64,000 bases of DNA from an uncultured Saprospiraceae bacterium (GTDB lineage: Bacteria; Bacteroidota; Bacteroidia; Chitinophagales; Saprospiraceae): positions 98,988 to 162,987 of the forward strand of contig CALLPN010000020.1 in the NCBI GenBank assembly GCA_938015435.1, in the 5' to 3' direction. The notes below the pieces were generated by a model, which was given only the letters and a program-made list of their open reading frames with translations, had not been told where the DNA came from and made no database searches. The position numbers were made by a program, and so were the translations under genes. Shown one piece after another: positions 17,249 through 25,410 of this stretch. How positions within the stretch are numbered: the stretch's first letter is position 1; each line of letters begins with the position of its first letter.

Positions 17249-18301
17249 TTATCTCGGTTTATATTTACTCTCCTCCAAAAATTTCTGAGCATCAGTATAT
17301 GCTATTAAATCTTGCATTGTAGCTTTTGGATTTCTTTGCATATATTTTTTTACGATCTGCCATCCCATATAATTTGCTGTACGACCAGGGGCGTTTGTAG
17401 GCATGCCTGGTGAGTTGGGACTTGGGCTGAGATACTTATTGATAGACATCATATTGGTCTCATAGAATAGCTCTTGATCGAAGAAAAATGTCCACATCGC
17501 AAGTTCATTTTCTTTAGCCCATTGCATCTGATCCGTAGTGTATTCCATGATGATACTATCATGCTTTTCAGGTAATAAGTGATCAAGGATATACAATCTT
17601 TTTCCATTGTGAATCATATGATCGATCATACGGACACCGTTTGCGTTTCCGATCTGATCATCCACGAGTATCTCAATTGTCTTTTTGACAAGATGCTCTT
17701 TGTTAAATGATCTAGTGAGATATGTTGAGAAACTTGGATTCTGTGGATCGATGCGCTTGTATGGATATTCATCACCAAGAAATAAATCTAGACTTACTCC
17801 CAGCGCATTAGATTCGTCATCATCTGGCAATAAAAATCTCTGATAATTAAATCCAGTATTCATAGTATAGACGTTGGCTATATCAGCTTCTGGAAAGTAA
17901 TGGTGGAAGTATCTGTAAGCCTCTGTATACTCGTCCTTGATATCAGACATGTCACCATAGATAAGGCCAATAGTATCTTGAAGGTTTTGGAAAAAGGGAT
18001 CTCTCAAAAATGCTCCTAATCGTAATGCGATAGTATCACGATTACGAGATGCCGTAAATGGATTGAGGGTACCAAAATACAGTGTGGCTGCTGCTGGATA
18101 CTTATCCATAACTACATCTAATTCGTAGCTAAGTTTGTTAGTGTCCATATTGGAAACAATCTCGTCTAGTCTGATGATATCGAACTCTACCTCAATATCA
18201 CTGACGTCTGGATGTACTTCTTTGATGTCACTTTGGCAACTCGTAATTAGAGATATAATTGCAAATAATGTTACTAGGATTAGGGTATTTTGTTTTTTCA
18301 T
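17249..18301 (-). CDS. gldB: Gliding motility lipoprotein GldB-like
   Basis: A 350-residue lipoprotein: signal LILVTLFAIISLITSC, lipidated Cys near 22. The body matches the GldB family: VEFDIIRLDEIVSNM, then DTIGLIYGDMSDIKDEYTEAYRYFHHYFPEA, FNYQRFLLPDDD, and the C-terminal PGRTANYMGWQIVKKYM block. GldB is required for gliding and T9SS function in Flavobacterium; it is also kept in non-gliding Bacteroidota. This supports an active T9SS, consistent with the sorting domains at 1976 and 42182. The uvrC gene lies directly upstream on the same strand, separated only by a REP-like repeat. Confidence 0.85.
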   Translation of the reverse strand: MKKQNTLILVTLFAIISLITSCQSDIKEVHPDVSDIEVEFDIIRLDEIVSNMDTNKLSYELDVVMDKYPAAATLYFGTLNPFTASRNRDTIALRLGAFLRDPFFQNLQDTIGLIYGDMSDIKDEYTEAYRYFHHYFPEADIANVYTMNTGFNYQRFLLPDDDESNALGVSLDLFLGDEYPYKRIDPQNPSFSTYLTRSFNKEHLVKKTIEILVDDQIGNANGVRMIDHMIHNGKRLYILDHLLPEKHDSIIMEYTTDQMQWAKENELAMWTFFFDQELFYETNMMSINKYLSPSPNSPGMPTNAPGRTANYMGWQIVKKYMQRNPKATMQDLIAYTDAQKFLEESKYKPR

Positions 18302-18321
18302 TTCTTTTTTCTAAGTAGATG

Positions 18322-18360
18322 TGCTCATCAATCTTTCCCTTTGGTCAAGCTTACCGATCA
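18322..18360 (-). repeat. 39-bp REP-like repeat, copy C, at the uvrC stop codon
   Basis: Minus strand TGATCGGTAAGCTTG ... AGATTGATGAGCA. Its first three bases are the TGA stop codon of uvrC (18358-18360), so the repeat starts exactly at the gene end, between uvrC and gldB. Confidence 0.85.
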
Positions 18361-20178
18361 CTTCTTTTTATTTAAACGTTGTTGTTCAAAATATAGTACA
18401 ATCTTTTTTGCGGCACTCTGACCAACCACCTCGACTATTTCGCTTTCTGCCAATTCTTTTATTCTTGATACCGATTTATACTCTTTCAATAGTTTCTCTG
18501 CAGAAATCGCACCTATGCCAGGTATATTGGTTAGTTCTGTGCCTAGAGCGTTTTTACTTCTTTGGTCCCTGTGAAATTCTATCGCAAATCTGTGTGCTTC
18601 ATTTCTGGCTTGCTGAATCAATACCAATGACTCAGATTTCTTATTGATATATAGAGGTATCGAATCTCCCGGAAAGAATATCTCTTCTAGCTTTTTGGCG
18701 ATTCCGATCACCGTAACTTTATCTAAGATGTTTAGCTCTTTTAATATTTTTACAGTACTACTCAACTGTCCTTTACCACCATCAATGATGATTAGATCAG
18801 GTAATGGCTGGCCTTCCGCAACAAGTCTTCGATATCTACGTCCTACGACCTCTTCCATCGATGCAAAATCATCCGGACCTATAACGGTCTTAATATTAAA
18901 TTTTCGATAATCTTTTTTCGATGGTTTTGCATTTTTAAATACTACGCAACTGGCTACAGGATTAGTACCTTGGATATTGCTATTATCAAAACATTCGATA
19001 TGGAAAGGTACTTTATCCATTTGTAAATCACTCTGCAAAGTTTTAAGTATTCGTTCTGAAGAGGTCTGTTTCTTTATCTTATTAAGAGCTTCTTTCTTTT
19101 TCTGGAATAGGAAGTATTTGACATTTTTTTCAGAAAGTTCTATTACTTGTTTTTTGTCTCCACGTTGTGGTACAGTAATAATTATCTCTGGGTCTGCCAT
19201 ATCTATTTCGATAGGTACGGCAATCTCAGGTGCTATACTATTAAATTTTTCTCTGATGGCTGGAATGGCAAATTCTAAAATCTCTCTGTCGTCTTCGTCA
19301 AGTTTCTTTTCAATCTCTACAGTATCAGAATTAATTAGTGCTCCATTAATAATTTTTAGATAATTAACATAAGCATATTTTTCATCACTAGCTATAGAGA
19401 AGGCATCAAGATCCTTTATTGATGTATTAACAACAGTAGATTTAGATTGATAATTTTCGAATGCATGAAACTTATCTTTCAGTAATTGAGCTTGTTCAAA
19501 TTCCATTTTTTCAGAGAATCGAGCCATCTCGGATTTGATATAATCTTTTACTGGTTTGAAGTTTCCTCGAAGTATATTTTTGACTTGCTCTATTTTTAGA
19601 TTGTACTCTTCTTCAGATTCTAAATTTTCGCAAGGGCCTTTACAATTCTTAATATGAAACTCTAGACACACTTTGTACTTGCCAGCATCTATTGCTTTTT
19701 CATTGAGGTTAAGCGTACAGGTACGCAATTGAAAAAGTTTTTTTATAATATCGAGAATGATGTTAGTCCTAAATTTTGAGGTGTAGGGTCCAAAATATTG
19801 AGAACCATCTTTTTTTACAAATCGAGTGAAGTATACTCTAGGAAATCTCTCATTTTTGATGCAAAGATATACGTAAGATTTTCCATCTTTTAACATCACA
19901 TTATATCTAGGCTGATATCTTTTGATTAATGTGTTTTCGAGTAATAGTGCGTCTGTCTCTGTTTGTACTATAGTATAGTCAATATGATGAGCGTTTTTAA
20001 CTAATGTTCTAGTTTTGTAGGCCTGATTCTTTTTATTACCAAAGTAAGAGGACAGCCGATTTTTTAGATTCTTAGCCTTTCCTACATAGAGAATCACCTC
20101 TTCCTTATTGTAGAAGCGATATACGCCAGGATCCTTTGGTATAGAGTCTGATATTTTTTTGTAATCTTCGGTAGTCAT
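18358..20178 (-). CDS. uvrC: Excinuclease ABC subunit C
   Basis: A 606-residue nucleotide excision repair nuclease. N-terminal GIY-YIG domain (PGVYRFYN ... ILYVGKAKNLKNRLSSYF, about 18-50) makes the 3' incision; a UVR motif (MARFSEKMEFEQAQLLKDKFHAFENY) contacts UvrB; the RNase H-like domain (HIECFDNSNIQGTNPVASCVVF, then DFASMEEVVGRRYRRL) makes the 5' incision; a tandem helix-hairpin-helix closes the protein (LTNIPGIGAISAEKLLKEYKSV). Length is typical. The TGA stop forms part of a dispersed repeat. Confidence 0.98.
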   Translation of the reverse strand: MTTEDYKKISDSIPKDPGVYRFYNKEEVILYVGKAKNLKNRLSSYFGNKKNQAYKTRTLVKNAHHIDYTIVQTETDALLLENTLIKRYQPRYNVMLKDGKSYVYLCIKNERFPRVYFTRFVKKDGSQYFGPYTSKFRTNIILDIIKKLFQLRTCTLNLNEKAIDAGKYKVCLEFHIKNCKGPCENLESEEEYNLKIEQVKNILRGNFKPVKDYIKSEMARFSEKMEFEQAQLLKDKFHAFENYQSKSTVVNTSIKDLDAFSIASDEKYAYVNYLKIINGALINSDTVEIEKKLDEDDREILEFAIPAIREKFNSIAPEIAVPIEIDMADPEIIITVPQRGDKKQVIELSEKNVKYFLFQKKKEALNKIKKQTSSERILKTLQSDLQMDKVPFHIECFDNSNIQGTNPVASCVVFKNAKPSKKDYRKFNIKTVIGPDDFASMEEVVGRRYRRLVAEGQPLPDLIIIDGGKGQLSSTVKILKELNILDKVTVIGIAKKLEEIFFPGDSIPLYINKKSESLVLIQQARNEAHRFAIEFHRDQRSKNALGTELTNIPGIGAISAEKLLKEYKSVSRIKELAESEIVEVVGQSAAKKIVLYFEQQRLNKKK

Positions 20179-20274
20179 TTATTTCTTACTCCTCTTCTTT
20201 TGCAACTAATATTAAGTTGCTTTTTCTCTTATGATTATAGTTTTTGTGTCCTTGTTATGCTCCTAGGTAAATGA

Positions 20275-20658
20275 TCATTTAAGTTTATTCAATTGTAATT
20301 CTATACCCTTGAGTATAAAATCACCTGAGGCAGGATTAGTAGCAAGTGGAATATTATGCACATCACAAAGTCTCATTAGCATCTGTACATCTGGCTCATG
20401 CGGATGCTTATCCAGAGGATCTCTAAAGAATATAACAATATCTACATTTCCTGTAGCTAGCAAAGCTGCGATCTGAGCATCTCCACCTCTAGGTCCTGAG
20501 AGTAGTTTCTCCACATCAAAACCTTCTTTCTCGATATGGGATCCTGTGGTACCAGTGGCGAATATCTTCGTTTTACTTAAGAAAGGCTTGTTACGCATTA
20601 CGAATGAAACCATTTCTGGCTTCTTACCGTCGTGTGCTATGAGTGCTATGTTGATCAT
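20275..20658 (-). CDS. mgsA: Methylglyoxal synthase
   Basis: From ATG 20658 the protein is 127 residues (MINIALIAHDGKK); a longer reading from 20718 adds an unrelated N-terminus. It converts dihydroxyacetone phosphate to methylglyoxal and phosphate, a glycolytic bypass under phosphate limitation. Visible: the phosphate-binding ATGTTGSHIE, GPRGGDAQIA with catalytic Asp60, and FFRDPLDKHPHEPDV, then LATNPASGDFIL. The gene is divergent from the NrtR-like gene. Confidence 0.96.
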   Translation of the reverse strand: MINIALIAHDGKKPEMVSFVMRNKPFLSKTKIFATGTTGSHIEKEGFDVEKLLSGPRGGDAQIAALLATGNVDIVIFFRDPLDKHPHEPDVQMLMRLCDVHNIPLATNPASGDFILKGIELQLNKLK

Positions 20659-20767
20659 AAAGAATTCAGAATTATAATATTGCGAAGATAGAGCTTTGGA
20701 ATTATATGTAGTAAACATATATGTAGCGCTTAAGATTATGAAATGGTTAAATAATCTGTGCAGTTTC

Positions 20768-20791
20768 TATATTTGTGTAAAATATACGCAT
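20768..20791 (+). promoter_or_regulatory. Promoter and palindromic operator of the NrtR-like gene
   Basis: TATATTTG (20768-20775) is a perfect Bacteroidota -7 element; it overlaps the palindrome TGTGTA-AAATA-TACGCA (20774-20790). The same 23-base block lies before the PRPP-synthetase-like gene (21524-21546), with identical 1-base spacing to the start codon. Repressor binding there would block RNA polymerase directly. Confidence 0.85.
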
Positions 20792-21484
20792 TTGAAACTC
20801 AGCCAAAACATCAATCTAGCAGTAGATGGTATCATATTCGGATATCAAGATCATTCACTTTATGTGTTACTGATCAAGCAAAAATACGGATCTCAGAAAG
20901 GCAAATGGGCCTTGCCTGGTGGTTTTGTACTTGATGACGAAAGGCTAATAGATGCTGTAAAGCGCGAAGTAAAGGAGGAAACGGGAGTGGAAGTGCAATA
21001 CCTAGAGCAGCTTTACACTTTCGGTGATGATATCGATAGAGATCCTAGATTTAGAGTGGTATCAGTGGCTTATTTTGGTACGGTTAATCCTAAGCGTATG
21101 GTACTCAAACCTACCACCGATGCACTAGATGCCCAATGGTACAGCATAGACGAAATACCAAAGTTAGCTTTTGACCATGCTATGATCATCAAAGTAGCAT
21201 TGGATCGCTTAAGGTCTAAATTGAATTATCAACCTGTTGGATTCAATCTTCTAGACAATAGGTTTCCTTTTTCGGATTTGGAGCAGTTGTATATGACTAT
21301 TTTGGATAGAGATATAGACCGTAGAAATTTTCGAAAAAAGATATTAAGTCTCGGATTTGTGGAAGAAACTGACGAATATCATAAGTCAGGAAGTGGCCGA
21401 CCAGGTAAATTATTTAAGTTTAACTCCAAGAAATACAAGGAGTTAGAGCAAGAAGGCATCAATCTTGACATTAAGTTTGCGTAA
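20792..21484 (+). CDS. NrtR-like Nudix transcriptional regulator
   Basis: The start is TTG 20792, exactly one base after the operator, as the ATG is in the next gene; this gives 230 residues (MKLSQNINLAVDG). The Nudix domain (about 8-145) keeps a complete Nudix box: G44 FVLDDE, then REVKEETGV, residues 44-66, so ADP-ribose or a related compound may be bound and even hydrolysed. The C-terminal winged helix (about 160-228) has LYMTILDRDIDRRNFRKKIL and SGSGRPGKLFKFN. NrtR proteins repress NAD+ metabolism genes and respond to ADP-ribose-type ligands. The context (NAMPT, PRPP-synthetase-like, ADP-ribosyl hydrolases) supports this over the sugar-responsive AraR-type relatives. Confidence 0.88.
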   Translation: MKLSQNINLAVDGIIFGYQDHSLYVLLIKQKYGSQKGKWALPGGFVLDDERLIDAVKREVKEETGVEVQYLEQLYTFGDDIDRDPRFRVVSVAYFGTVNPKRMVLKPTTDALDAQWYSIDEIPKLAFDHAMIIKVALDRLRSKLNYQPVGFNLLDNRFPFSDLEQLYMTILDRDIDRRNFRKKILSLGFVEETDEYHKSGSGRPGKLFKFNSKKYKELEQEGINLDIKFA

Positions 21485-21523
21485 ATAATACACAAATAAC
21501 TTGCAGGTAGGAATAAGTAGATC

Positions 21524-21547
21524 TATATTTGTGTAAAATATACGCAA
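21524..21547 (+). promoter_or_regulatory. Promoter and palindromic operator of the NAD+/ADP-ribose operon
   Basis: TATATTTG (21524-21531) overlapping TGTGTA-AAATA-TACGCA (21530-21546), identical to the block before the regulator gene. The ATG of the PRPP-synthetase-like gene is at 21548, so the leader is only about 10-15 bases. Confidence 0.87.
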
Positions 21548-22384
21548 ATGCTAGTCCTAAACTTAGATCCAACATTCAGACCTTTTCCTCACTTAGCCGA
21601 AATAGAGTTTCAAGCATTTAGTTTTGCTGGAGGAGAGCCTCATATAAAGATAGCTCCTGATACTATTTATGATAAGGTGATGCTGACCCATAGGGTATGT
21701 TCTTTTAATGACTTCGGTTTATTGTTGATCACCATAGATGCGCTTAAGAGATTAGACGTAGCCCATATAGAGGTATTTATCCCATACTTCCCAGCAGCAA
21801 GACAAGATAGAGTCATGGTAGAAGGCGAATCATTGAGTGTAAAGGTATATGCTGATATTCTTAACAGTCTTGGACTAGCAAAGGTGCATATCTATGATCC
21901 GCATTCAGATGTGACACCGGCGTTACTCAACAATAGTAGGACAATCAATAATCACAGCCTAGTAAGTAAGGTGGTAGATCATATAGGGAAGGATATGTAT
22001 ATCGTATCACCGGATGGTGGAGCGCTCAAGAAGATTCATAAAGTAGCGGCACATCTCCAAGATTACGAAGTGGTGGAATGTGGAAAAAGTAGAGATGTGA
22101 AAACTGGTAGGCTTTCAGGATTTAAAGTACCCCTGGACGATCTGAATGCCAAAGCTTGCCTAATCGTTGATGATATCTGTGATGGTGGAGGTACATTTAT
22201 GGGACTAGCGGAAGAGTTAAAAGCAAGAAATGCTGGTCCTCTGTATTTGGTGGTAAGCCACGGAATTTTTAGTAAAGGTCTTGATAAACTGAAAGGCCAT
22301 TTTGAAATAATTTTTACTACAGATAGCTTTAGAGATGTAGAAGATGAGCAAGTAGTACAATATAGAATGAGTGAAATACTATGA
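21548..22384 (+). CDS. Short phage-type ribose-phosphate pyrophosphokinase homologue
   Basis: A 278-residue PRPP-synthetase-fold protein, shorter than the ~315 residues of housekeeping Prs. Conserved: IPYFPAARQDR (79-88), DPHSDVTPALL near 118, IVSPDGGALKK (152-162). The PRPP-binding loop reads VDDICDGGGTF (207-217) instead of VDDIIDTAGT, and the CGKSRDVKTGRLSGF segment replaces the usual KRR...VIGDV region. These are traits of phage-borne Prs-like enzymes coupled to NAMPT. In NARP1, such enzymes (Adps) pyrophosphorylate ADP-ribose rather than ribose 5-phosphate; here it may make PRPP or ADPR-PP. It is first in the operon after an operator; its TGA overlaps the next ATG (ATGA). Confidence 0.85.
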   Translation: MLVLNLDPTFRPFPHLAEIEFQAFSFAGGEPHIKIAPDTIYDKVMLTHRVCSFNDFGLLLITIDALKRLDVAHIEVFIPYFPAARQDRVMVEGESLSVKVYADILNSLGLAKVHIYDPHSDVTPALLNNSRTINNHSLVSKVVDHIGKDMYIVSPDGGALKKIHKVAAHLQDYEVVECGKSRDVKTGRLSGFKVPLDDLNAKACLIVDDICDGGGTFMGLAEELKARNAGPLYLVVSHGIFSKGLDKLKGHFEIIFTTDSFRDVEDEQVVQYRMSEIL

Positions 22385-23338
22385 AAACAAATAAAGTAAT
22401 AGATGCTCTAATAGGAGTGGCAGTTGGTGATGCAATGGGAGTTCCGTTTGAATTTCGAACTAGAGAATCGATGGAAAAAAAATCCAGCAAAAGGAATGAC
22501 AGGATATGGTACATATAATCAGCCTGAAGGAACTTGGTCAGATGATAGTTCATTAACCTTTTGTTTAGCAGAATCTTTGGCTGAAGGCTATGATTTGAAA
22601 GAAATAGCGAAAAAATTTATTAGATGGAAAAATGAAGCATATTGGTCCGCAAGGGGAGAGGTCTTTGATATAGGATTGACAACGTCGAAGGCGATATCGA
22701 GCCAGTTGCTTAAAAAAAATGAAATTAGTGAATTGAAAAATCAGAAATATTATGGTAACGAACAAGATAATGGTAATGGTTCTTTAATGAGAATTATTCC
22801 TCTGCTTTTTTTAATTAAAGGGAAATCTATTGGTGAACAATTTGAAATAATTTGGGAAGTATCAGCATTGACTCATAGACATATTAGAGCTGCGATGAGT
22901 TGTTTAATATATTTAAAGTTGGCTGAAGAATTACTAGAAGGAAAAAGTAAAGAATTAGCATATCTCAATATGAGAAATAAAATTGTAAATTTTTGGGATG
23001 AAATAGAATTCTCACTTATAGAAAGACTTCACTTTGATAGAATAATTAAAGATGATGTTAGAGGTTTAAGAATTAGAGATTTGAAATCTGGAGGTTATGT
23101 TATTGAAGTTCTTGAATCTAGCATTTGGTTTTTTCTCAGCAGTGAAACGTATAAGGAAACAATACTATCCATAATAAATATTGGACATGATACTGATACT
23201 TCAGCAGCGATAGCTGGAGGATTAGCAGGAATCTATTATGGAAGAGAAGGAATACCTGATTTTTGGCTTGCATCGATTGCTAGAATGGAGGATATATTTG
23301 ACTTGGGAATAAGGTTAAATGCAAAATACTGTAATTAG
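22381..23338 (+). CDS. ADP-ribosylglycohydrolase 1, frameshifted at an A8 tract
   Basis: The N-terminus starts at ATG 22381 (MKTNKVIDALIGVAVGDAMG), overlapping the upstream stop. That frame ends at 22518, while the body continues in the next frame (GMTGYGTYNQPEGTWSDDSSLTFC ...) to 23338. The two join at an eight-A run, 22475-22482: dropping one A gives ESMEKNPAKGMTGYGT, a normal family sequence. It may be a mutation, a sequencing error, or slippage-based expression. The enzyme family (DraG) removes ADP-ribose from proteins or nucleic acids using two Mg ions; the metal-site motifs GDAMG, WSDDS and GHDTDTSAA are all present. Without repair only a dead 45-residue peptide or an N-truncated protein would be made. 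Confidence 0.85.
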
Positions 23339-23446
23339 CTTTTGGTTAAATTCAATTTTCCATGTTTAAGGAATTCGCCATTCAACCTCACGTCATAAAG
23401 TTTAAATGAATAGAAGTAATTATTTCAAGTTAGAAACTATTTAATC

Positions 23447-24088
23447 ATGAAAACAACAAAATTATATAGGCCAGTGAATAAAGTTGAACTTGATTTAATT
23501 CAAGGTTCAGATTGGCAAAAATTTCCGCCAAGATTACCAGAACAACCCATATTTTATCCAGTAACTAATCAAGAGTATGCAAGTCAAATAACAATAGAAT
23601 GGAATCTTCCTTCATATAACAATGGATTTGTAACCGAATTTGAACTTGAATCAAAATACCTATCCAGGTTTAAAGTAGAAAAAGTTGGTTTAGATCATCA
23701 TACCGAACTTTGGGTTCAAGCGGAAGAGTTGGATGAGTTTAATAGTGAAATCATCGGTGGTATTAAGGTGGTCGAAGGCTATCATTCAAATAAGGATAAT
23801 GCTTATGTATTTATCAAAGAAGTTTTTAAAGTCCAAGATGATTGGGCGATAGCTTTCGAGTTTTTGAATCATAATATAGCTTTTGAATTGAGTGAAAGCC
23901 CTTACTTAGGATCAAATAAATTGAAAAAGTACTTAGAAATACCTAGAAAAATTCATTCAGATGGATCATTAGATCTTAAAACATTCATTATTAAATTGAG
24001 TGATTCGAAGGAAATGGCCCCGTTTGCAGCAAGAACTGTAGAATTGTTAAGTAATAAGAATCTAGAAATAACAAAGGATAAAATTTAA
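23447..24088 (+). CDS. ADP-ribosylation/crystallin J1-type protein, extended
   Basis: A 213-residue protein. The first ~125 residues match a short Bacteroidota family annotated ADP-ribosylation/crystallin J1: TTKLYRPVNKVELDLI, FPPRLPEQPIFYPVTNQEYA, GFVTEFELESKYL, HTELWVQAEELDEFNSEIIG. The C-terminal ~85 residues (DNAYVFIKEVFKVQDDWAIAF...) look like an added unrelated domain that I do not recognise. Such genes often lie beside ADP-ribosylglycohydrolases, as here. It is 4 bp before kptA. Its biochemical role is unknown; a substrate- or toxin-related function in ADP-ribose turnover is only inferred from context. Confidence 0.65.
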   Translation: MKTTKLYRPVNKVELDLIQGSDWQKFPPRLPEQPIFYPVTNQEYASQITIEWNLPSYNNGFVTEFELESKYLSRFKVEKVGLDHHTELWVQAEELDEFNSEIIGGIKVVEGYHSNKDNAYVFIKEVFKVQDDWAIAFEFLNHNIAFELSESPYLGSNKLKKYLEIPRKIHSDGSLDLKTFIIKLSDSKEMAPFAARTVELLSNKNLEITKDKI

Positions 24089-24092
24089 TAAA

Positions 24093-24632
24093 ATGAATGT
24101 TAATAATATAAAACATAAAAGTAAATTTCTAAGCTTAGTGCTTAGACATAATCCAGGATTGATTAATCTTGATTTGGATGATAATGGATGGGCTGATGTA
24201 TTGGAGTTAATGGAGAAATCTAAGATAAAGAAAGTACACTTCACCCAAGAGATATTGGATGTTGTGGTAGAAACGAATAACAAACAACGATTCGGATATA
24301 ATGATGATAAAAGTAAGATCAGAGCTAATCAAGGACACTCTGTGAATATTGACATTGCGCTTGACGCTGTGGAACCACCTATGGAATTATATCATGGAAC
24401 AGCGACTAATAACGTAGCTTCTATAAGAGAAAAGGGTATTGATAAAAGGAGTAGACAGCATGTGCATATGAGTCATGAAAGAGAAACTGCAACTAATGTA
24501 GGATCAAGACATGGGAAACCTCAAATATTGGTGATAGATACTGAACAGATGTATTTAGACGGAAATAAATTCTATCTTTCTAAGAATGGTGTTTGGTTGA
24601 CAGAGTATATCGATCCTAAATATATAAAGTAA
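24093..24632 (+). CDS. kptA: RNA 2'-phosphotransferase (Tpt1/KptA)
   Basis: A 179-residue Tpt1/KptA enzyme of usual length. It transfers an internal RNA 2'-phosphate to NAD+, giving ADP-ribose 1'',2''-cyclic phosphate and nicotinamide; some bacterial homologues instead ADP-ribosylate RNA or DNA ends. The catalytic tetrad appears intact: Arg18-His19 (LRHNP), Arg66 (KQRFGY) and Arg121 in RSRQHVHMS; the NAD-site ELYHGT is at 98-103. In this operon it would be an NAD+ consumer whose nicotinamide is recycled by the NAMPT homologue and whose ADP-ribose product might be handled by the hydrolases. It is 4 bp after the crystallin-J1-type gene. Confidence 0.95.
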   Translation: MNVNNIKHKSKFLSLVLRHNPGLINLDLDDNGWADVLELMEKSKIKKVHFTQEILDVVVETNNKQRFGYNDDKSKIRANQGHSVNIDIALDAVEPPMELYHGTATNNVASIREKGIDKRSRQHVHMSHERETATNVGSRHGKPQILVIDTEQMYLDGNKFYLSKNGVWLTEYIDPKYIK

Positions 24633-24647
24633 TTAATTGACTGAAGA

Positions 24648-25385
24648 ATGAAGAAAAGAACTATAGTCATTGGTGATATTCATGGAGGGTATAAGGCACT
24701 TACGCAGTTGCTAGAGAGGGTAGAGATCACTACAGATGATACTTTAATTTTTCTTGGTGACTTAGTGGATGGATGGAGTGAATCATATGAAGTTGTCGAG
24801 TATCTTCTAGAGTTAGAGAGTACTCACAACTGTATGTTCATTAAAGGTAATCATGATCTTTATTGTGAGTATTGGCTAGATACTGGTAAGTCAAATCAAA
24901 ACTGGCACGAGCATGGTGGAGCAGCGACAAAAATAGGATATATAGATAAGACTAAAGCAGATAAGAAAAGTCATACAGCTTTTTTCAGAAGAATGAAGTA
25001 CTATCACATTGATGAGGAACAGCGATTGTTTATTCATGCAGGCTTTACCTCATTGCATGGTCCAGAAAAAGAACAGTATGAGTCTAATTATATTTGGGAT
25101 CGTACTTTGTTAGAAGTGGCAATAGCTACAGATGAAAGATTAGCGATAAACTCACCAAGATACCCGAAAAGACTAAAGCACTTTAAAGAAATATACATTG
25201 GTCATACACCTACGCAAGGCTATGGTAGCGATAAGCCTATCCATGCAGCTAATCTATGGGATATAGATACTGGTGCTGCATTTAAAGGTAGACTGACCGC
25301 GATGGATATAGATACTAAAGAAACTTGGCAGAGTGAACCAGTATATTTACTATACCCAAAAGAGAAAGGTAGAAATAAGATATAA
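24648..25385 (+). CDS. Calcineurin-like metallophosphoesterase
   Basis: A 245-residue cytoplasmic phosphoesterase. Metal-binding motifs are complete: GDIHGG (8-13), FLGDLVDGWSES (near 36-47), KGNHDLY (near 65-71), IHAGF and YIGHTPTQG. Similar to the PP2A-like bacterial serine/threonine phosphatase/Ap4A hydrolase branch. Neighbouring kptA and NAMPT suggest a nucleotide or RNA-end phosphate substrate, for example removal of 3' or cyclic phosphates, but this is inference. It is 15 bp after kptA. Confidence 0.85.
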   Translation: MKKRTIVIGDIHGGYKALTQLLERVEITTDDTLIFLGDLVDGWSESYEVVEYLLELESTHNCMFIKGNHDLYCEYWLDTGKSNQNWHEHGGAATKIGYIDKTKADKKSHTAFFRRMKYYHIDEEQRLFIHAGFTSLHGPEKEQYESNYIWDRTLLEVAIATDERLAINSPRYPKRLKHFKEIYIGHTPTQGYGSDKPIHAANLWDIDTGAAFKGRLTAMDIDTKETWQSEPVYLLYPKEKGRNKI

Positions 25386-25410
25386 ATTATAAAGAAATAA
25401 AATCAATATT

